Below, one piece after another: positions 9,326 to 17,595 of a stretch of DNA of 64,000 bases. The notes under the pieces are model-generated. The model was not told where the DNA came from, searched no databases, and was given only the letters and a program-made list of their open reading frames with translations. The first letter of the stretch is position 1. Each line of letters starts with the position of its first letter. The stretch covers positions 62,001 to 126,000 of the forward strand of contig JAUCYS010000007.1 in the NCBI GenBank assembly GCA_030373505.1, in the 5' to 3' direction. The translations under genes and the position numbers were made by a program. The DNA comes from Parasphingorhabdus sp. Lineage in GTDB: Bacteria; Pseudomonadota; Alphaproteobacteria; Sphingomonadales; Sphingomonadaceae.

Positions 9326-10246
9326 TCATGCCTCGGCCCTCGCGACCAGCGAGGGCAGCGGACGGCCCATGATGGTTTCGAACCACTGGTTGGTGGCGAT
9401 GGCCTTGCGCAGATCGAGATCATGTTCGACGCCGGACCGATTGAGCAGGTTGATCAGGTCCTCGGTCGCGATATTGCCGGTGGCATTGGGCGCAAAGGGA
9501 CAGCCACCAAGGCCGCCGAGGCTGGAATCTAGCGTCTGCACACCCGCCTGAACGGCTGCCCAGGCGTTGGCGATGCCTGTGTTGCGGGTGTCATGAAAAT
9601 GCGCGCGCATGCCGATATCGTCGGGCAGTATTTCGCGCAGCCGACCGAACAGCTCTGTGACCTGGGCCGGCACGCCAACACCGATGGTGTCGGCAAGCGC
9701 GATTTCCATCGGGCCTTCTGCGGCCATTTCCTCGGCGATATGGATGACCACATCCGGATCGACCGCACCCTCGAACGGGCAGCCGAAGGCGGCGGAGATC
9801 GTGACCTGTGCCTTCAGCCCCTCGGCCTTGGCAAAGCGGATCATCTCGCGATTTTCCCTGATGCCGTCCTTTATCGTCTGGCCCTGGTTCTTCTGGCCGA
9901 ACGTATCGCTGGCGACGACCACGCAGCCTACTTCATCGATACCGCGCTTGTTGCCTTCGCGGGTCGCCAGGCCGCGCAGCACGCCGCGCTTGTTCAGACA
10001 CAGGCCGATATAGGATATATCGTCGCGGTCGGGCAGGCCGGCGATCACCGCTTCGGCATCGGCCATCTGCGGCACGCGTCCGGGATGGACGAAGCTGGCG
10101 ACCTCGATCCGCTTCACGCCGGCATCCAGCATGCGAGTGATCAGACCGAGCTTGTCGGCCGTGGAAATGATTTCGGATTCATTCTGAAGCCCGTCCCGCG
10201 GACCGACCTCCAAAATTGTGACCTCTGTGCGACTGTTCGTGCTCAT
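9326..10246 (-). CDS. Hydroxymethylglutaryl-CoA lyase family protein
   Basis: A 306-residue HMGL-like TIM-barrel enzyme. It shows ILEVGPRDGLQNE at the N-terminus, VKRIEVASFV, the metal-binding HFHDTRNTG and the signature GLGGCPFAPNATGNIATED with the catalytic-loop cysteine. This matches HMG-CoA lyases, which split 3-hydroxy-3-methylglutaryl-CoA to acetyl-CoA and acetoacetate by retro-Claisen cleavage; related enzymes cleave other 3-hydroxyacyl-CoAs. ATG 10246 is chosen. No good Shine-Dalgarno sequence is visible, and the palindrome ATTGTATACAAT ends only four bases upstream, so the message may be nearly leaderless. It is the first gene of the minus-strand operon and is divergent from the CoA-transferase, which could make its acyl-CoA substrate. 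Confidence 0.9.
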   Translation of the reverse strand: MSTNSRTEVTILEVGPRDGLQNESEIISTADKLGLITRMLDAGVKRIEVASFVHPGRVPQMADAEAVIAGLPDRDDISYIGLCLNKRGVLRGLATREGNKRGIDEVGCVVVASDTFGQKNQGQTIKDGIRENREMIRFAKAEGLKAQVTISAAFGCPFEGAVDPDVVIHIAEEMAAEGPMEIALADTIGVGVPAQVTELFGRLREILPDDIGMRAHFHDTRNTGIANAWAAVQAGVQTLDSSLGGLGGCPFAPNATGNIATEDLINLLNRSGVEHDLDLRKAIATNQWFETIMGRPLPSLVARAEA

Positions 10247-10250
10247 ATAA

Positions 10251-10262
10251 ATTGTATACAAT
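10251..10262. promoter_or_regulatory. Probable GntR-family operator (perfect palindrome ATTGTATACAAT)
   Basis: A perfect 12-base palindrome lies between the divergent HMG-CoA-lyase-like gene (start 10246) and the CoA-transferase gene (start 10311). A one-base variant, ATTGTATGCAAT, lies at 12225-12236, upstream of the GntR gene itself. FadR-type GntR proteins are known to bind short palindromes of the form TTGTATACAA. On the plus strand the palindrome overlaps a possible -35 (TTGTAT 10253-10258) for the CoA-transferase gene. Binding by the regulator encoded at 11496-12149 is inferred. Confidence 0.65.
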
Positions 10263-10290
10263 CCTGTTTGTGCTTTGTATAGGAGAAAGC

Positions 10291-10314
10291 ATGATGCGGG
10301 AGTATTTTTCATGA
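10291..10314 (+). CDS. Possible seven-codon leader peptide overlapping the CoA-transferase start
   Basis: AGGAGA at 10281-10286 precedes an ATG at 10291 at ideal spacing. The frame reads MMREYFS and stops at TGA 10312-10314, overlapping the CoA-transferase ATG (10311-10313) in an ATGA arrangement. This could couple translation of the downstream gene. Alternatively the small frame is accidental and the site simply reflects a strong upstream ribosome-binding sequence. Confidence 0.3.
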   Translation: MMREYFS

Positions 10315-11492
10315 CGCAAGGGGCGTTAAAAGGATTGCGGCTGATCGAAATGGGTCAGCTGATAGCGGGGCCGTTCTGCGGCCAGCTGATGGGTGACCAT
10401 GGCGCCGAGGTGATCAAGATCGAGCCGCCGAAAGTCGGCGACGCGATGCGCAGCTGGGGGCAGGGAATCCCGCTCTGGTTTTCCGTGGTCGGCCGCAACA
10501 AGAAGTCGATCACGCTGAACTTGCGCGAAAAGGAAGGCCAGGCGATCGTCAGGAAGCTGGTCGGGAAATCCGACTTTCTGCTGGAGAATTTTCGCGCCGG
10601 CACGATGGAAAAATGGGGCCTCGACTACGAGACGCTGAGCGCGATCAACAAGGGGCTGATCATGATTCGCGTGTCGGGCTATGGCCAGACCGGGCCCTAT
10701 TCGCACCGCGCCGGCTATGGCGGTATTGGCGAGGCGATGGGCGGCATGCGCTATATCATGGGTGAACCCGACCGCCCGCCAAGCCGGGCCGGATTGTCGA
10801 TCGGCGACTCGCTGGCGGCGACCTACGCCTGTCTCGGGGCGTTGATGGCGCTGCAGCACCGGCACAAGACCGGCGAGGGGCAGGTGGTCGATTCGGCCAT
10901 TTACGAAGCCGTGCTCGCCAATATGGAATCGACGGTGGCGGAATATACGGTCGCTGGCCATATCCGCGAACGCACCGGCTCGATCCTGCCGAAAATTGCC
11001 CCGTCCAACGTCTATCCGACCAGCGATGGCAGCGTCCTCATCGGCGGCAATCAGGACAGCGTGTGGAAACGGATGGCGGCGATGATGGGCCGGTCGGAAC
11101 TCGCTGAAGATCCCCGCTATGCTACCCATATCGCCCGCGGCGAACATCAGCTCGAGCTGGACGAGTTGATCATGGAATGGACGCGCGGCTTTACCAGCCA
11201 GGACCTGCTGGATCTGTGCGAGAAACATGGCGTGCCCGCCGGCAATGTCTATCGCGCTCCGGAAATGCTGGCCGATCCGCATTTCCAGGCGCGTGAAGCG
11301 CTGGTCAAGGTGGATCACCCGCAGCATGAAAATTTCGTGATGCAGAATGTCACGCCGAAACTTTCCAAGACGCCGGGCCATATCGACAGCGTCGGGCCCG
11401 AGCTTGGCGCGCACAACGAAGCGATTTACGGCGAGTTGCTGGGCATGGACAGCGCGACGATGAAGGATCTCACGGAACGCGGTATCATCTGA
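10311..11492 (+). CDS. CaiB/BaiF family CoA-transferase
   Basis: A 393-residue class III CoA-transferase. The N-terminal PFCGQLMGDHGAEVIKIEPP block, VSGYGQTGPYSHRAGY and the nucleophilic aspartate in RAGLSIGDSLAA (D166) are all present. The family moves CoA between carboxylic acids through an enzyme-bound aspartyl anhydride. ATG 10311 is chosen over an upstream TTG because GGGAG lies eight bases before it and the domain starts right after it. The gene is divergent from the HMG-CoA-lyase operon and shares its operator region. It ends three bases before the convergent GntR gene. It probably activates the pathway acid for CoA-dependent cleavage. Confidence 0.93.
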   Translation: MTQGALKGLRLIEMGQLIAGPFCGQLMGDHGAEVIKIEPPKVGDAMRSWGQGIPLWFSVVGRNKKSITLNLREKEGQAIVRKLVGKSDFLLENFRAGTMEKWGLDYETLSAINKGLIMIRVSGYGQTGPYSHRAGYGGIGEAMGGMRYIMGEPDRPPSRAGLSIGDSLAATYACLGALMALQHRHKTGEGQVVDSAIYEAVLANMESTVAEYTVAGHIRERTGSILPKIAPSNVYPTSDGSVLIGGNQDSVWKRMAAMMGRSELAEDPRYATHIARGEHQLELDELIMEWTRGFTSQDLLDLCEKHGVPAGNVYRAPEMLADPHFQAREALVKVDHPQHENFVMQNVTPKLSKTPGHIDSVGPELGAHNEAIYGELLGMDSATMKDLTERGII

Positions 11493-11495
11493 CAG

Positions 11496-12149
11496 TCAGG
11501 GCGTTTCGCTGCCCCGTGTGGCGAGATGAAAGCTGTGAAAGGCGCGCCTTATATGGCTGGTCATCACGGCTCCCGCCCAGTCCTTGTCCCCGGCGGCGAA
11601 GGCCGCGATCAGCTCGTCATGATCCTTGGCCGACTGGATCAGGTCATCGCCGGAATATTGATTGGCGGTGCGCCGGACCACGGGCTGCTCGACCAGCGCC
11701 GGCAGCAACTTGCTCAGCCGCGGTGACTGGGCATATTCCAGAATCAGATCGTGAAATTGCCGGTTGGCCTCCAGAAAACCGGTAATATCGGGCGTAGCGA
11801 GCTGGACCGCGCGGGTCAGGTCCCCATTCACCTTGCGCAGTCGGTCGAGACCATTTTCATCCATGCGCCGTGCTGCGCGCTCGGCAGCATGGCATTCGAG
11901 CATCGCCCGCAGGGCAAACATTTCGTCAATCTCGTCGTCCGACCAGTCCGCCACCGACAGACGCTTCGACGCGCTGCGCACCACCAGCATCTCGTTTTCC
12001 AGCCGCTGCACCGCATCGCGCACCGGGGTGCGCGACACGCCGGCGATCTCGCACAGCCGCTCCTCGGTCAATTGCATACCCGGCCGGGCCTCGCCGTACA
12101 GGATGAAGCTGCGGATTTTTTCATAGGCGGTATCGGATGCGCGGCTCAT
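11496..12149 (-). CDS. GntR family regulator, FadR/FCD type
   Basis: A 217-residue regulator. The winged helix-turn-helix includes AYEKIRSFILYGEARPGMQLTEE and AGVSRTPVRDAVQRLENE, the standard GntR recognition helix. The C-terminal FCD ligand domain has the E-x-R-x2-L-E-type segment MFALRAMLECHAAERAA and the later histidines ANRQFHDLI and HDELIAAF, which in this family coordinate a metal and acid ligands. ATG 12149 is chosen because the DNA-binding domain begins there; a TTG at 12197 would add 16 residues. The gene sits between the two arms of the catabolic cluster, and palindromes at 10251 and 12225 are its likely sites. The ligand is probably an acid or acyl-CoA from the pathway. Confidence 0.9.
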   Translation of the reverse strand: MSRASDTAYEKIRSFILYGEARPGMQLTEERLCEIAGVSRTPVRDAVQRLENEMLVVRSASKRLSVADWSDDEIDEMFALRAMLECHAAERAARRMDENGLDRLRKVNGDLTRAVQLATPDITGFLEANRQFHDLILEYAQSPRLSKLLPALVEQPVVRRTANQYSGDDLIQSAKDHDELIAAFAAGDKDWAGAVMTSHIRRAFHSFHLATRGSETP

Positions 12150-12211
12150 GAACCGGCTATTGGCCGAATAAATCGCGATGGGCAAGCCTTCAGCCAAAGG
12201 ACAGTTTCCGC

Positions 12212-12240
12212 TTGACGGACGATAATTGTATGCAATATAT
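12212..12240 (+). promoter_or_regulatory. Sigma70-like promoter with embedded GntR-type operator
   Basis: TTGACG (12212-12217) and ATATAT (12235-12240) are separated by 17 bases, a good vegetative promoter reading towards the racemase-like gene at 12287. The palindrome ATTGTATGCAAT (12225-12236) fills the spacer and touches the -10, the classic place for a repressor site. It differs by one base from the palindrome at 10251. The same region is upstream of the divergent GntR gene, so autoregulation is likely. This is read directly from the sequence; function is inferred. Confidence 0.6.
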
Positions 12241-12286
12241 GAAGGTCAGGGAGTTTCTGCATCACTATGGCTGAACCGAAATTGCT

Positions 12287-13030
12287 ATGAAGCGGATAAA
12301 GGTCATTGTCCCCATCCCGATGGATGAGGCCGGCGTGGCCGCCCGTGCACAGCAATTGCCAGCAGATTTTGTCCGCCCCGGTTTCCAGCCCGAATTTGTC
12401 GCGGTCCCCTGGGGCGCGGCTCTGGGCGACAGCTATCATGACACGCTGCTGATGGACTGGACCGTATTCCAGGCCGGTATCACGGCCGAAGAAGAAGGCT
12501 ATGCCGGGGTCCTGATCGACACGGTGAGTGACAGCGGACTGCGTGCGCTGCGCTCCCGGCTCTCCATTCCGGTGGTCGGCCCAGGAGAAGCGGCCTTTGC
12601 GGCGGCGATGATGCTCGGCAAGAAATTCACCGTGCTCACCATGTGGCCCGAATGGTTTCCGCTCTACGAAAAAACACTGAGCGAATATGGCTGGCGGGAC
12701 CGGGTCGCCTCGCTGCGCTCGATCAAGACCCGGCCCGATGTCACCGAACTGCTCGCCGGCAAGGAAGAGGTGATTTTCGACAAGCTTCGCAAGGAAGCGG
12801 TGCTGGCGATGGAAGAGGACGGCGCCGACGTGATCGTGCTCGGGTCGACCACCATGCACCAGTCGGCGGCATATCTTGCCGACACCCTGCCGATCCCTGT
12901 GATCAATCCCGGTCAGGTTGCCTATAAATTTCTCGAAACGCTGATCGATCTGGGGCTGACCCACAGCAAGAAAGCGTTCCCGGCTCCCGAAGTGCCGAAA
13001 GACGCGGATATTAGAAAAGGATGGTATTGA
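12287..13030 (+). CDS. Asp/Glu/hydantoin racemase-like protein lacking all cysteines
   Basis: A 247-residue protein with the Asp/Glu racemase superfamily layout, closest by eye to hydantoin racemase and arylmalonate-decarboxylase relatives. YAGVLIDTVSDSGLRALRS aligns with the first catalytic-cysteine motif and ADVIVLGSTTMHQSAAYL with the second. In this family each motif normally carries a catalytic cysteine (as in ACFxDPGL and GCAGM). Here the positions are Thr/Val and Ser, and the whole protein has no cysteine. Ordinary two-base racemisation is therefore not expected. It heads a plus-strand operon with two SnoaL-like genes and a TonB receptor, and its stop overlaps the next start (TGATG). 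The chemistry is unknown; a changed isomerase or lyase is possible. Confidence 0.8.
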   Translation: MKRIKVIVPIPMDEAGVAARAQQLPADFVRPGFQPEFVAVPWGAALGDSYHDTLLMDWTVFQAGITAEEEGYAGVLIDTVSDSGLRALRSRLSIPVVGPGEAAFAAAMMLGKKFTVLTMWPEWFPLYEKTLSEYGWRDRVASLRSIKTRPDVTELLAGKEEVIFDKLRKEAVLAMEEDGADVIVLGSTTMHQSAAYLADTLPIPVINPGQVAYKFLETLIDLGLTHSKKAFPAPEVPKDADIRKGWY

Positions 13031-13461
13031 TGGCTGACTGGACCCCCGGCATGGCAGGACAGGTACCGCTGCCTTATCCTTTCTATATCGACATCGTCAC
13101 CAAGCGCTATTTCGACGGTGTCGACAACAAGAATATGACGCAGGTGCTCAACTGTTTCGCGCCCGACGCGATCCTGCACGAAGCGACCTCCGACACCATC
13201 CACCAGGGCCGCGATGCGATCGAGGCGATGTTCGCCAAATTGTTCGCCGACTTCGAGCAGATCTGGCACGGCAATTTCGTCCACACCGCTGATCCCGAAA
13301 CCAACGCCATCTGCTCCCAGTTCACCGTGCTGATCACGCCCAATGGCGGCGAGCAGCTGCGCTACGAAAATTGCAACCGCTTCTATTGCCGGGACCGGCT
13401 GTTCCAGCATGTCTTCGTCTACATGAGCGGCGACAATCTGCTGAAAGAGGGAGACGCCTGA
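13030..13461 (+). CDS. SnoaL/NTF2-like protein, first of a tandem pair
   Basis: A 143-residue protein of the SnoaL/NTF2-like cone fold: an N-terminal helix (YFDGVDNKNMTQVLNCFAPDAILHE), a central HQGRDAIEAMFAKLF helix and C-terminal strands ending HVFVYMSGDNLL. The family includes small isomerases, hydratases, cyclases and ketosteroid-isomerase relatives acting on hydrophobic substrates. ATG 13030 is preferred: it overlaps the racemase-like stop as TGATG and has AAAGGA upstream, while ATG 13021 would leave no room for a ribosome-binding site. It is a clear paralogue of the next gene (shared YF-x-V-D-x-K-N-M and VYMSG-x-N motifs). The exact reaction is unknown. Confidence 0.82.
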   Translation: MADWTPGMAGQVPLPYPFYIDIVTKRYFDGVDNKNMTQVLNCFAPDAILHEATSDTIHQGRDAIEAMFAKLFADFEQIWHGNFVHTADPETNAICSQFTVLITPNGGEQLRYENCNRFYCRDRLFQHVFVYMSGDNLLKEGDA

Positions 13462-13859
13462 TGCAATATGAACCCGAACTCTCCCGCGACGAACTGATCG
13501 AGCTGGCGACGAAAACCTATTTCGGCAATGTCGATGCCAAAAATATGGACGCGGCGCTCGAATGTTTTCACGATGGTGCGCTGTTCTGCGTCCAGACCGC
13601 CTTCACCCGCCACAGCGGCAAGGAGGAAATCCGGCGCATGTTCGAGGATTTCTTCGGCGCGTACGAGACCATCATCCATCGGGACTTCACCTGCACCGTC
13701 GACGAGGCCAACGGCCGGATCGCCGCCAGCTTTGTCGCCGAGCTGACCGACGCCGACGGCGGGGTCACCTTGCTCAACAACACCAATTTCTGGCGCGTCC
13801 GGGACGGAAAATTCCAGGAAGTCTATGTCTATATGAGCGGGGCCAATGTGCTCGTTTAA
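13461..13859 (+). CDS. SnoaL/NTF2-like protein, second of a tandem pair
   Basis: A 132-residue SnoaL/NTF2-like protein, paralogous to the preceding one: YFGNVDAKNMDAALECFHDGALF near the N-terminus, SGKEEIRRMFEDFF in the middle, and VYVYMSGANVLV at the end. ATG 13461 overlaps the previous stop as TGATG and follows GAGGGAG at good spacing. Two adjacent, translationally coupled copies suggest a heteromeric enzyme or two successive steps on related intermediates. It precedes the TonB receptor by 54 bases in the same operon. No catalytic residue can be assigned with confidence. Confidence 0.82.
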   Translation: MQYEPELSRDELIELATKTYFGNVDAKNMDAALECFHDGALFCVQTAFTRHSGKEEIRRMFEDFFGAYETIIHRDFTCTVDEANGRIAASFVAELTDADGGVTLLNNTNFWRVRDGKFQEVYVYMSGANVLV

Positions 13860-13913
13860 ATCTGTTTGACGGGTCAAAAGGCCCGCAAATATTCCATCAG
13901 GGAAGGAAGAAAA

Positions 13914-16439
13914 ATGCGTCGCATCAAAACAGCTCTTTCACTTTCGGCCGGCCTTGCCGCGCTGGTCGGTTTCAACCCCGCACAGGCGCAGGCCGGCGGC
14001 GAACAGGAAGCCGGCGACAGCACGGATTCCAGCGTCATCATCGTCACCGCCCGGCGGCAGAATGAACTGCTCGCCGACGTGCCGGCATCGGTCACCGTGT
14101 TCACCGAAGACATGCTGAACCGCACCGGCGTCCAGCAGGCCGACGAATTTGTCCAGCTGACCGCCGGCGTCACCATCGTCAGCGGCACCACGGAAGCGGG
14201 CGACACCCAGATCAATATCCGCGGCATCAACGGCGCGCGCGATGCCGAAAGCTCGGTGGCGCTGGTGGTCGACGGCATTCTCAAGACCAATACCGCCCAG
14301 CTAAACCAGGATCAGGGCACCTTGCGCCAGATCGAAATATTGAAAGGGCCGCAGGGCGCGCTTTATGGCCGCAACGCCGCCGCAGGGGCGATCGTCATCC
14401 AGACGCTGAAACCGGGCGACATTCTGGAAGGCGGCGTCAAGGCCAGTGCGGCCGAAGACAATACGTACAAGGCGTCGGGCTATATTTCGGTGCCGGTCGG
14501 CGAGAGCGCCGGCCTGGTGCTGTCCGGTTCCTACAGCACCACCGACGGCTTCTACCGCAACAGCTTCCTCGGCAACCGCAAGATTGTGGATGACCAGGAA
14601 ACATGGTCGGTGGACGGGCGGTTTGTCGCCGAGCTGCGCGACGCGACCGAAATCGATGTCAAGGCGCGCTATGCCGATCTTACCGGTGCCTCGATCAACT
14701 TCAACGCGGCTTTCCACCTGCCCAATTTCGCTGCCGTCGATCCGGCCTTTTTCGAGGATGTGAACGACCATCCGTTCAGCTATTATTCGAACATCCGGCC
14801 GACCAATGACCAGACCACCTTCGAAACATCGGTCAAGCTGACCCATGAATTTGACGCGGTGACGCTGACCGCCTGGGCGCTGTACAGCGATGTTGACCAG
14901 TCGCTCACTGCGGACGGTACCTCTGCCGATTTTGCCCGCTACACCTTCCCCGGCGCGACCCCGGCGTCGGTGGCGGCGTCGAACAGCTGCTTCGCCTCGA
15001 CCGCGGCGCTGACCGGCTTTCCGCTCAACCCGCCAACCTTTATCGGCAACAATCCGGTTCCGTTCATTTTCGATCCGGTCAATGGCTCGACCTTTGGTCC
15101 TTATAGCCCCGCCACCTGTGACGGCACCCAGTATCAGATCCGCAACCAGACCGATATCAGCGGCGAAGTCCGCCTGGCCTCCAGCGGCGACGGGCCGTTC
15201 AACTGGCAGATCGGCGCCTATTATCTCAATATCGACCGCGATGTCGGCGTCAGCCTCGGCGCCGATCTGGGGCAGGGCGTGATCCGCGAATTGTATAATG
15301 GCCCCGACAGCAGCAATCCGACATCGCAACTGTTCTCGGACAATTTCAGCACCAATGTCTATGCTGCCTTCGGTTCGGTTGATTATGAGGTCGCCGACAA
15401 TTTCGACGTCAGCCTGGCGCTGCGCTATGATATCGAGCAACGGAAAGTGTCCAACCGGGTACCGCTGGTGACCGATCCGATCACCGGTGCGCCGATCAAT
15501 CCGGGCCAGACCGGCGGTGCGATTCCGGACAAGAAGGAAACGTTCAAGGAACTCCAACCGAAATTGTCGTTGCGCTATGGTCTGACCGACACTTTGAACT
15601 TCTACGCCAACTGGGGCATCGGCTTCAAATCGGGCGGCTTCAACAACCAGGGGTCGGCGGCGATCGTCGACCAGAATTTCAACCAGTTCATTGGCACCAA
15701 TATCCTGATCAATGATGTTTTCCGCAAGGAAACCTCAAGCGCGTTTGAGGCCGGTTTCAAGGGTTCCGCTGCCGATGGTGCGATCAGCTTCGATCTCGCG
15801 GGCTATTATACCAAAGTCAGCGACATGCAGTTCTTCGAATTTTTCGTCGGCTCCTTTGGCCTGCTGCGGGTGGTCTCGAATATCGACAAGGTGGATATCT
15901 ATGGCGTGGAACTGAATGCCAGTGCCAAAATCGTCGAGGGCTGGGACATTTTCGGGTCGGTCAACCTTACCGAAAGCGAGATAAAGGCCAATGCCTCGCG
16001 GCCCTATACCGTCGGCAACAAGTCGCCGCATACGGCGGACTATACAATCAACCTGGGCACCCAGATGGTGGCCCCGATTGCCAGCAGTTTCGATCTGGTG
16101 ATGCGCGCCGACTATCGCATCACCGGCCCGACCTGGTTCCACACTGTCCAGGAAGACACTGGCCCGACGCTGTTCAGCGGCCTGTTACCGGGTTCGGCGC
16201 TGGCGCTTCCCGCCTTTGTCGGGGATAACGACACGTCAATTACCCAGCGCGATGCCTATGGCGTGCTCGACCTGCGCTTCGGGCTGGAGGGCGAAAACTG
16301 GAACATCACCGCCTTTGCCGACAATATGCTCGACAAGAAATATCTCAACGAAGTGATCACTGCGGTTGAATTCGGCGGGTCGTTCATCTCGCCCGGTGGC
16401 CGCCGCCGTCTCGGGGTCGAGGTGGGCTACAAGTTCTGA
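13914..16439 (+). CDS. TonB-dependent outer membrane receptor
   Basis: An 841-residue receptor. The signal peptide is MRRIKTALSLSAGLAALVGF-NPAQAQA. The segment after it (IIVTARRQNELLADVPASVTVFT) starts the plug domain, with the plug motifs QINIRGINGARDAES and EILKGPQGALYGRNAAAGAI. The 22-stranded barrel follows and ends in aromatic residues (LGVEVGYKF). There is no N-terminal STN signalling domain, so it is a pure transporter. ATG 13914 is chosen for AAGGAAG just upstream and for the signal peptide. It is the last gene of the GntR-controlled operon and probably imports the pathway substrate across the outer membrane using the TonB complex. Confidence 0.95.
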   Translation: MRRIKTALSLSAGLAALVGFNPAQAQAGGEQEAGDSTDSSVIIVTARRQNELLADVPASVTVFTEDMLNRTGVQQADEFVQLTAGVTIVSGTTEAGDTQINIRGINGARDAESSVALVVDGILKTNTAQLNQDQGTLRQIEILKGPQGALYGRNAAAGAIVIQTLKPGDILEGGVKASAAEDNTYKASGYISVPVGESAGLVLSGSYSTTDGFYRNSFLGNRKIVDDQETWSVDGRFVAELRDATEIDVKARYADLTGASINFNAAFHLPNFAAVDPAFFEDVNDHPFSYYSNIRPTNDQTTFETSVKLTHEFDAVTLTAWALYSDVDQSLTADGTSADFARYTFPGATPASVAASNSCFASTAALTGFPLNPPTFIGNNPVPFIFDPVNGSTFGPYSPATCDGTQYQIRNQTDISGEVRLASSGDGPFNWQIGAYYLNIDRDVGVSLGADLGQGVIRELYNGPDSSNPTSQLFSDNFSTNVYAAFGSVDYEVADNFDVSLALRYDIEQRKVSNRVPLVTDPITGAPINPGQTGGAIPDKKETFKELQPKLSLRYGLTDTLNFYANWGIGFKSGGFNNQGSAAIVDQNFNQFIGTNILINDVFRKETSSAFEAGFKGSAADGAISFDLAGYYTKVSDMQFFEFFVGSFGLLRVVSNIDKVDIYGVELNASAKIVEGWDIFGSVNLTESEIKANASRPYTVGNKSPHTADYTINLGTQMVAPIASSFDLVMRADYRITGPTWFHTVQEDTGPTLFSGLLPGSALALPAFVGDNDTSITQRDAYGVLDLRFGLEGENWNITAFADNMLDKKYLNEVITAVEFGGSFISPGGRRRLGVEVGYKF

Positions 16440-16485
16440 CGGCAATAGCGACTAGCCCTGGAGTTTGTGTTTCGGGACCGCTGGT

Positions 16486-17595
16486 CTAGCTTCGAGGGGC
16501 GGCCTGTTGCGCGTCGCGAGGGGTGCCGTCACCGGCAAACAGCTTGTAGTAAACCGCAACGGTCTGCTCGGCTATGTTGTCCCACTGCGGAAACCGGTCA
16601 GGCGAGACCCGATAGGCGCGCGGATTGGCGTGGGCGCGGCCCAGCGCGCTGACCATGGAGCGAACGTCGGCAGGATTGAAATAATGTTTCGCATCCAGCC
16701 GCAAATCCCGGTTCTCCGGCAGATCGCTCAGCAGCACAGGGCAGCCGGTGCTGATCGCTTCCAGTAGCGTGTTGGAATGGCCCTCGCGGACCGAGGGGTT
16801 CACGAAAAAGCGGGCTCCGCGATAGAGCGGACCAAGCTCCGACCGGGGCAGGGCGCCCAGCATCACGATCCGGTCGTCGTTCAGCGCTTCGACCTGTCTG
16901 CGCTCCGCCCTTTTTCCCCAATCGCCGACGATCACCAGCTTCACCTGCGGATGCCGTTTTGCAAAGACGCGGAAAGCCGAGATCAGGCGGTGGATATTCT
17001 TCTTCTGCGATATCTGGCCGACAAACAGGATATAGTCGCCGCTCACCCGCGGCCTGGCATCTTGCGGAAAATGTTGGGGCTGGTCGACGGCATTGCCGAT
17101 GACATGGATTTTCCTTCTTTTCCCCGACGCGCGCAGCTTTTTGGCCAGCGCCGGCGTCAGCGCGATAATACTGTCTGCCCAGCGCAACTGATATTGGGCG
17201 CAGCGCATCGTCCATTTGCGGGGTCCGCTCCACGGGTGGGCATCGCAGTCGGCGCCGTAGCGCACCACGGTCTTGCAGCCGATCAGCTTGTAGGCCAGCA
17301 GCAACGCTGCGGATTCCAGCCGCGCGAAATGGACAATATCGGGCCGGACCCGGATGGCCTTGATCAGCGTGGCCGCGGCATATAGCCAGCGGTCGGCTTT
17401 TCGGATCCCGAGAGACGGCGCGCGCCACAGCTGCACGCCGTTATATTGGCCCGGTTGCAGAAAGGGCTTCATCCCGGCCACCGATATGGCCCAGCCCCGT
17501 TGGGCGACCAGGGGAAACAGACGCTCGGCATGTTTTTCAACGCCGCCCTTAACCTCCGGAAGGCCGCGGACGCCGACGACCAATATGCTTTTCAT
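16486..17595 (-). CDS. Glycosyltransferase family 1/4-like
   Basis: A 369-residue GT-B glycosyltransferase. The N-terminal donor-side segment VVGVRGLPEVKGGVEKHAERL has the glycine-rich loop of this family. The C-terminal domain (from FVGQISQKKNIHRLI) ends with the E-x7-E motif in REGHSNTLLEAISTGCPVLLSD, which holds the nucleotide-sugar. ATG 17595 is preferred over the ATG at 17622 because AAGGAAGGGG lies just upstream. Such enzymes transfer sugars to lipid-linked or surface polysaccharide precursors at the cytosolic face. The gene stands alone between the receptor and the DUF1702 gene, so donor and acceptor are unknown. Confidence 0.9.
   Translation of the reverse strand: MKSILVVGVRGLPEVKGGVEKHAERLFPLVAQRGWAISVAGMKPFLQPGQYNGVQLWRAPSLGIRKADRWLYAAATLIKAIRVRPDIVHFARLESAALLLAYKLIGCKTVVRYGADCDAHPWSGPRKWTMRCAQYQLRWADSIIALTPALAKKLRASGKRRKIHVIGNAVDQPQHFPQDARPRVSGDYILFVGQISQKKNIHRLISAFRVFAKRHPQVKLVIVGDWGKRAERRQVEALNDDRIVMLGALPRSELGPLYRGARFFVNPSVREGHSNTLLEAISTGCPVLLSDLPENRDLRLDAKHYFNPADVRSMVSALGRAHANPRAYRVSPDRFPQWDNIAEQTVAVYYKLFAGDGTPRDAQQAAPRS

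Noticed and set aside
14301..15557. A 418-codon minus-strand frame inside the TonB receptor
   Set aside because: It is a shadow of the receptor gene; the composition is that of reverse-strand high-GC DNA.
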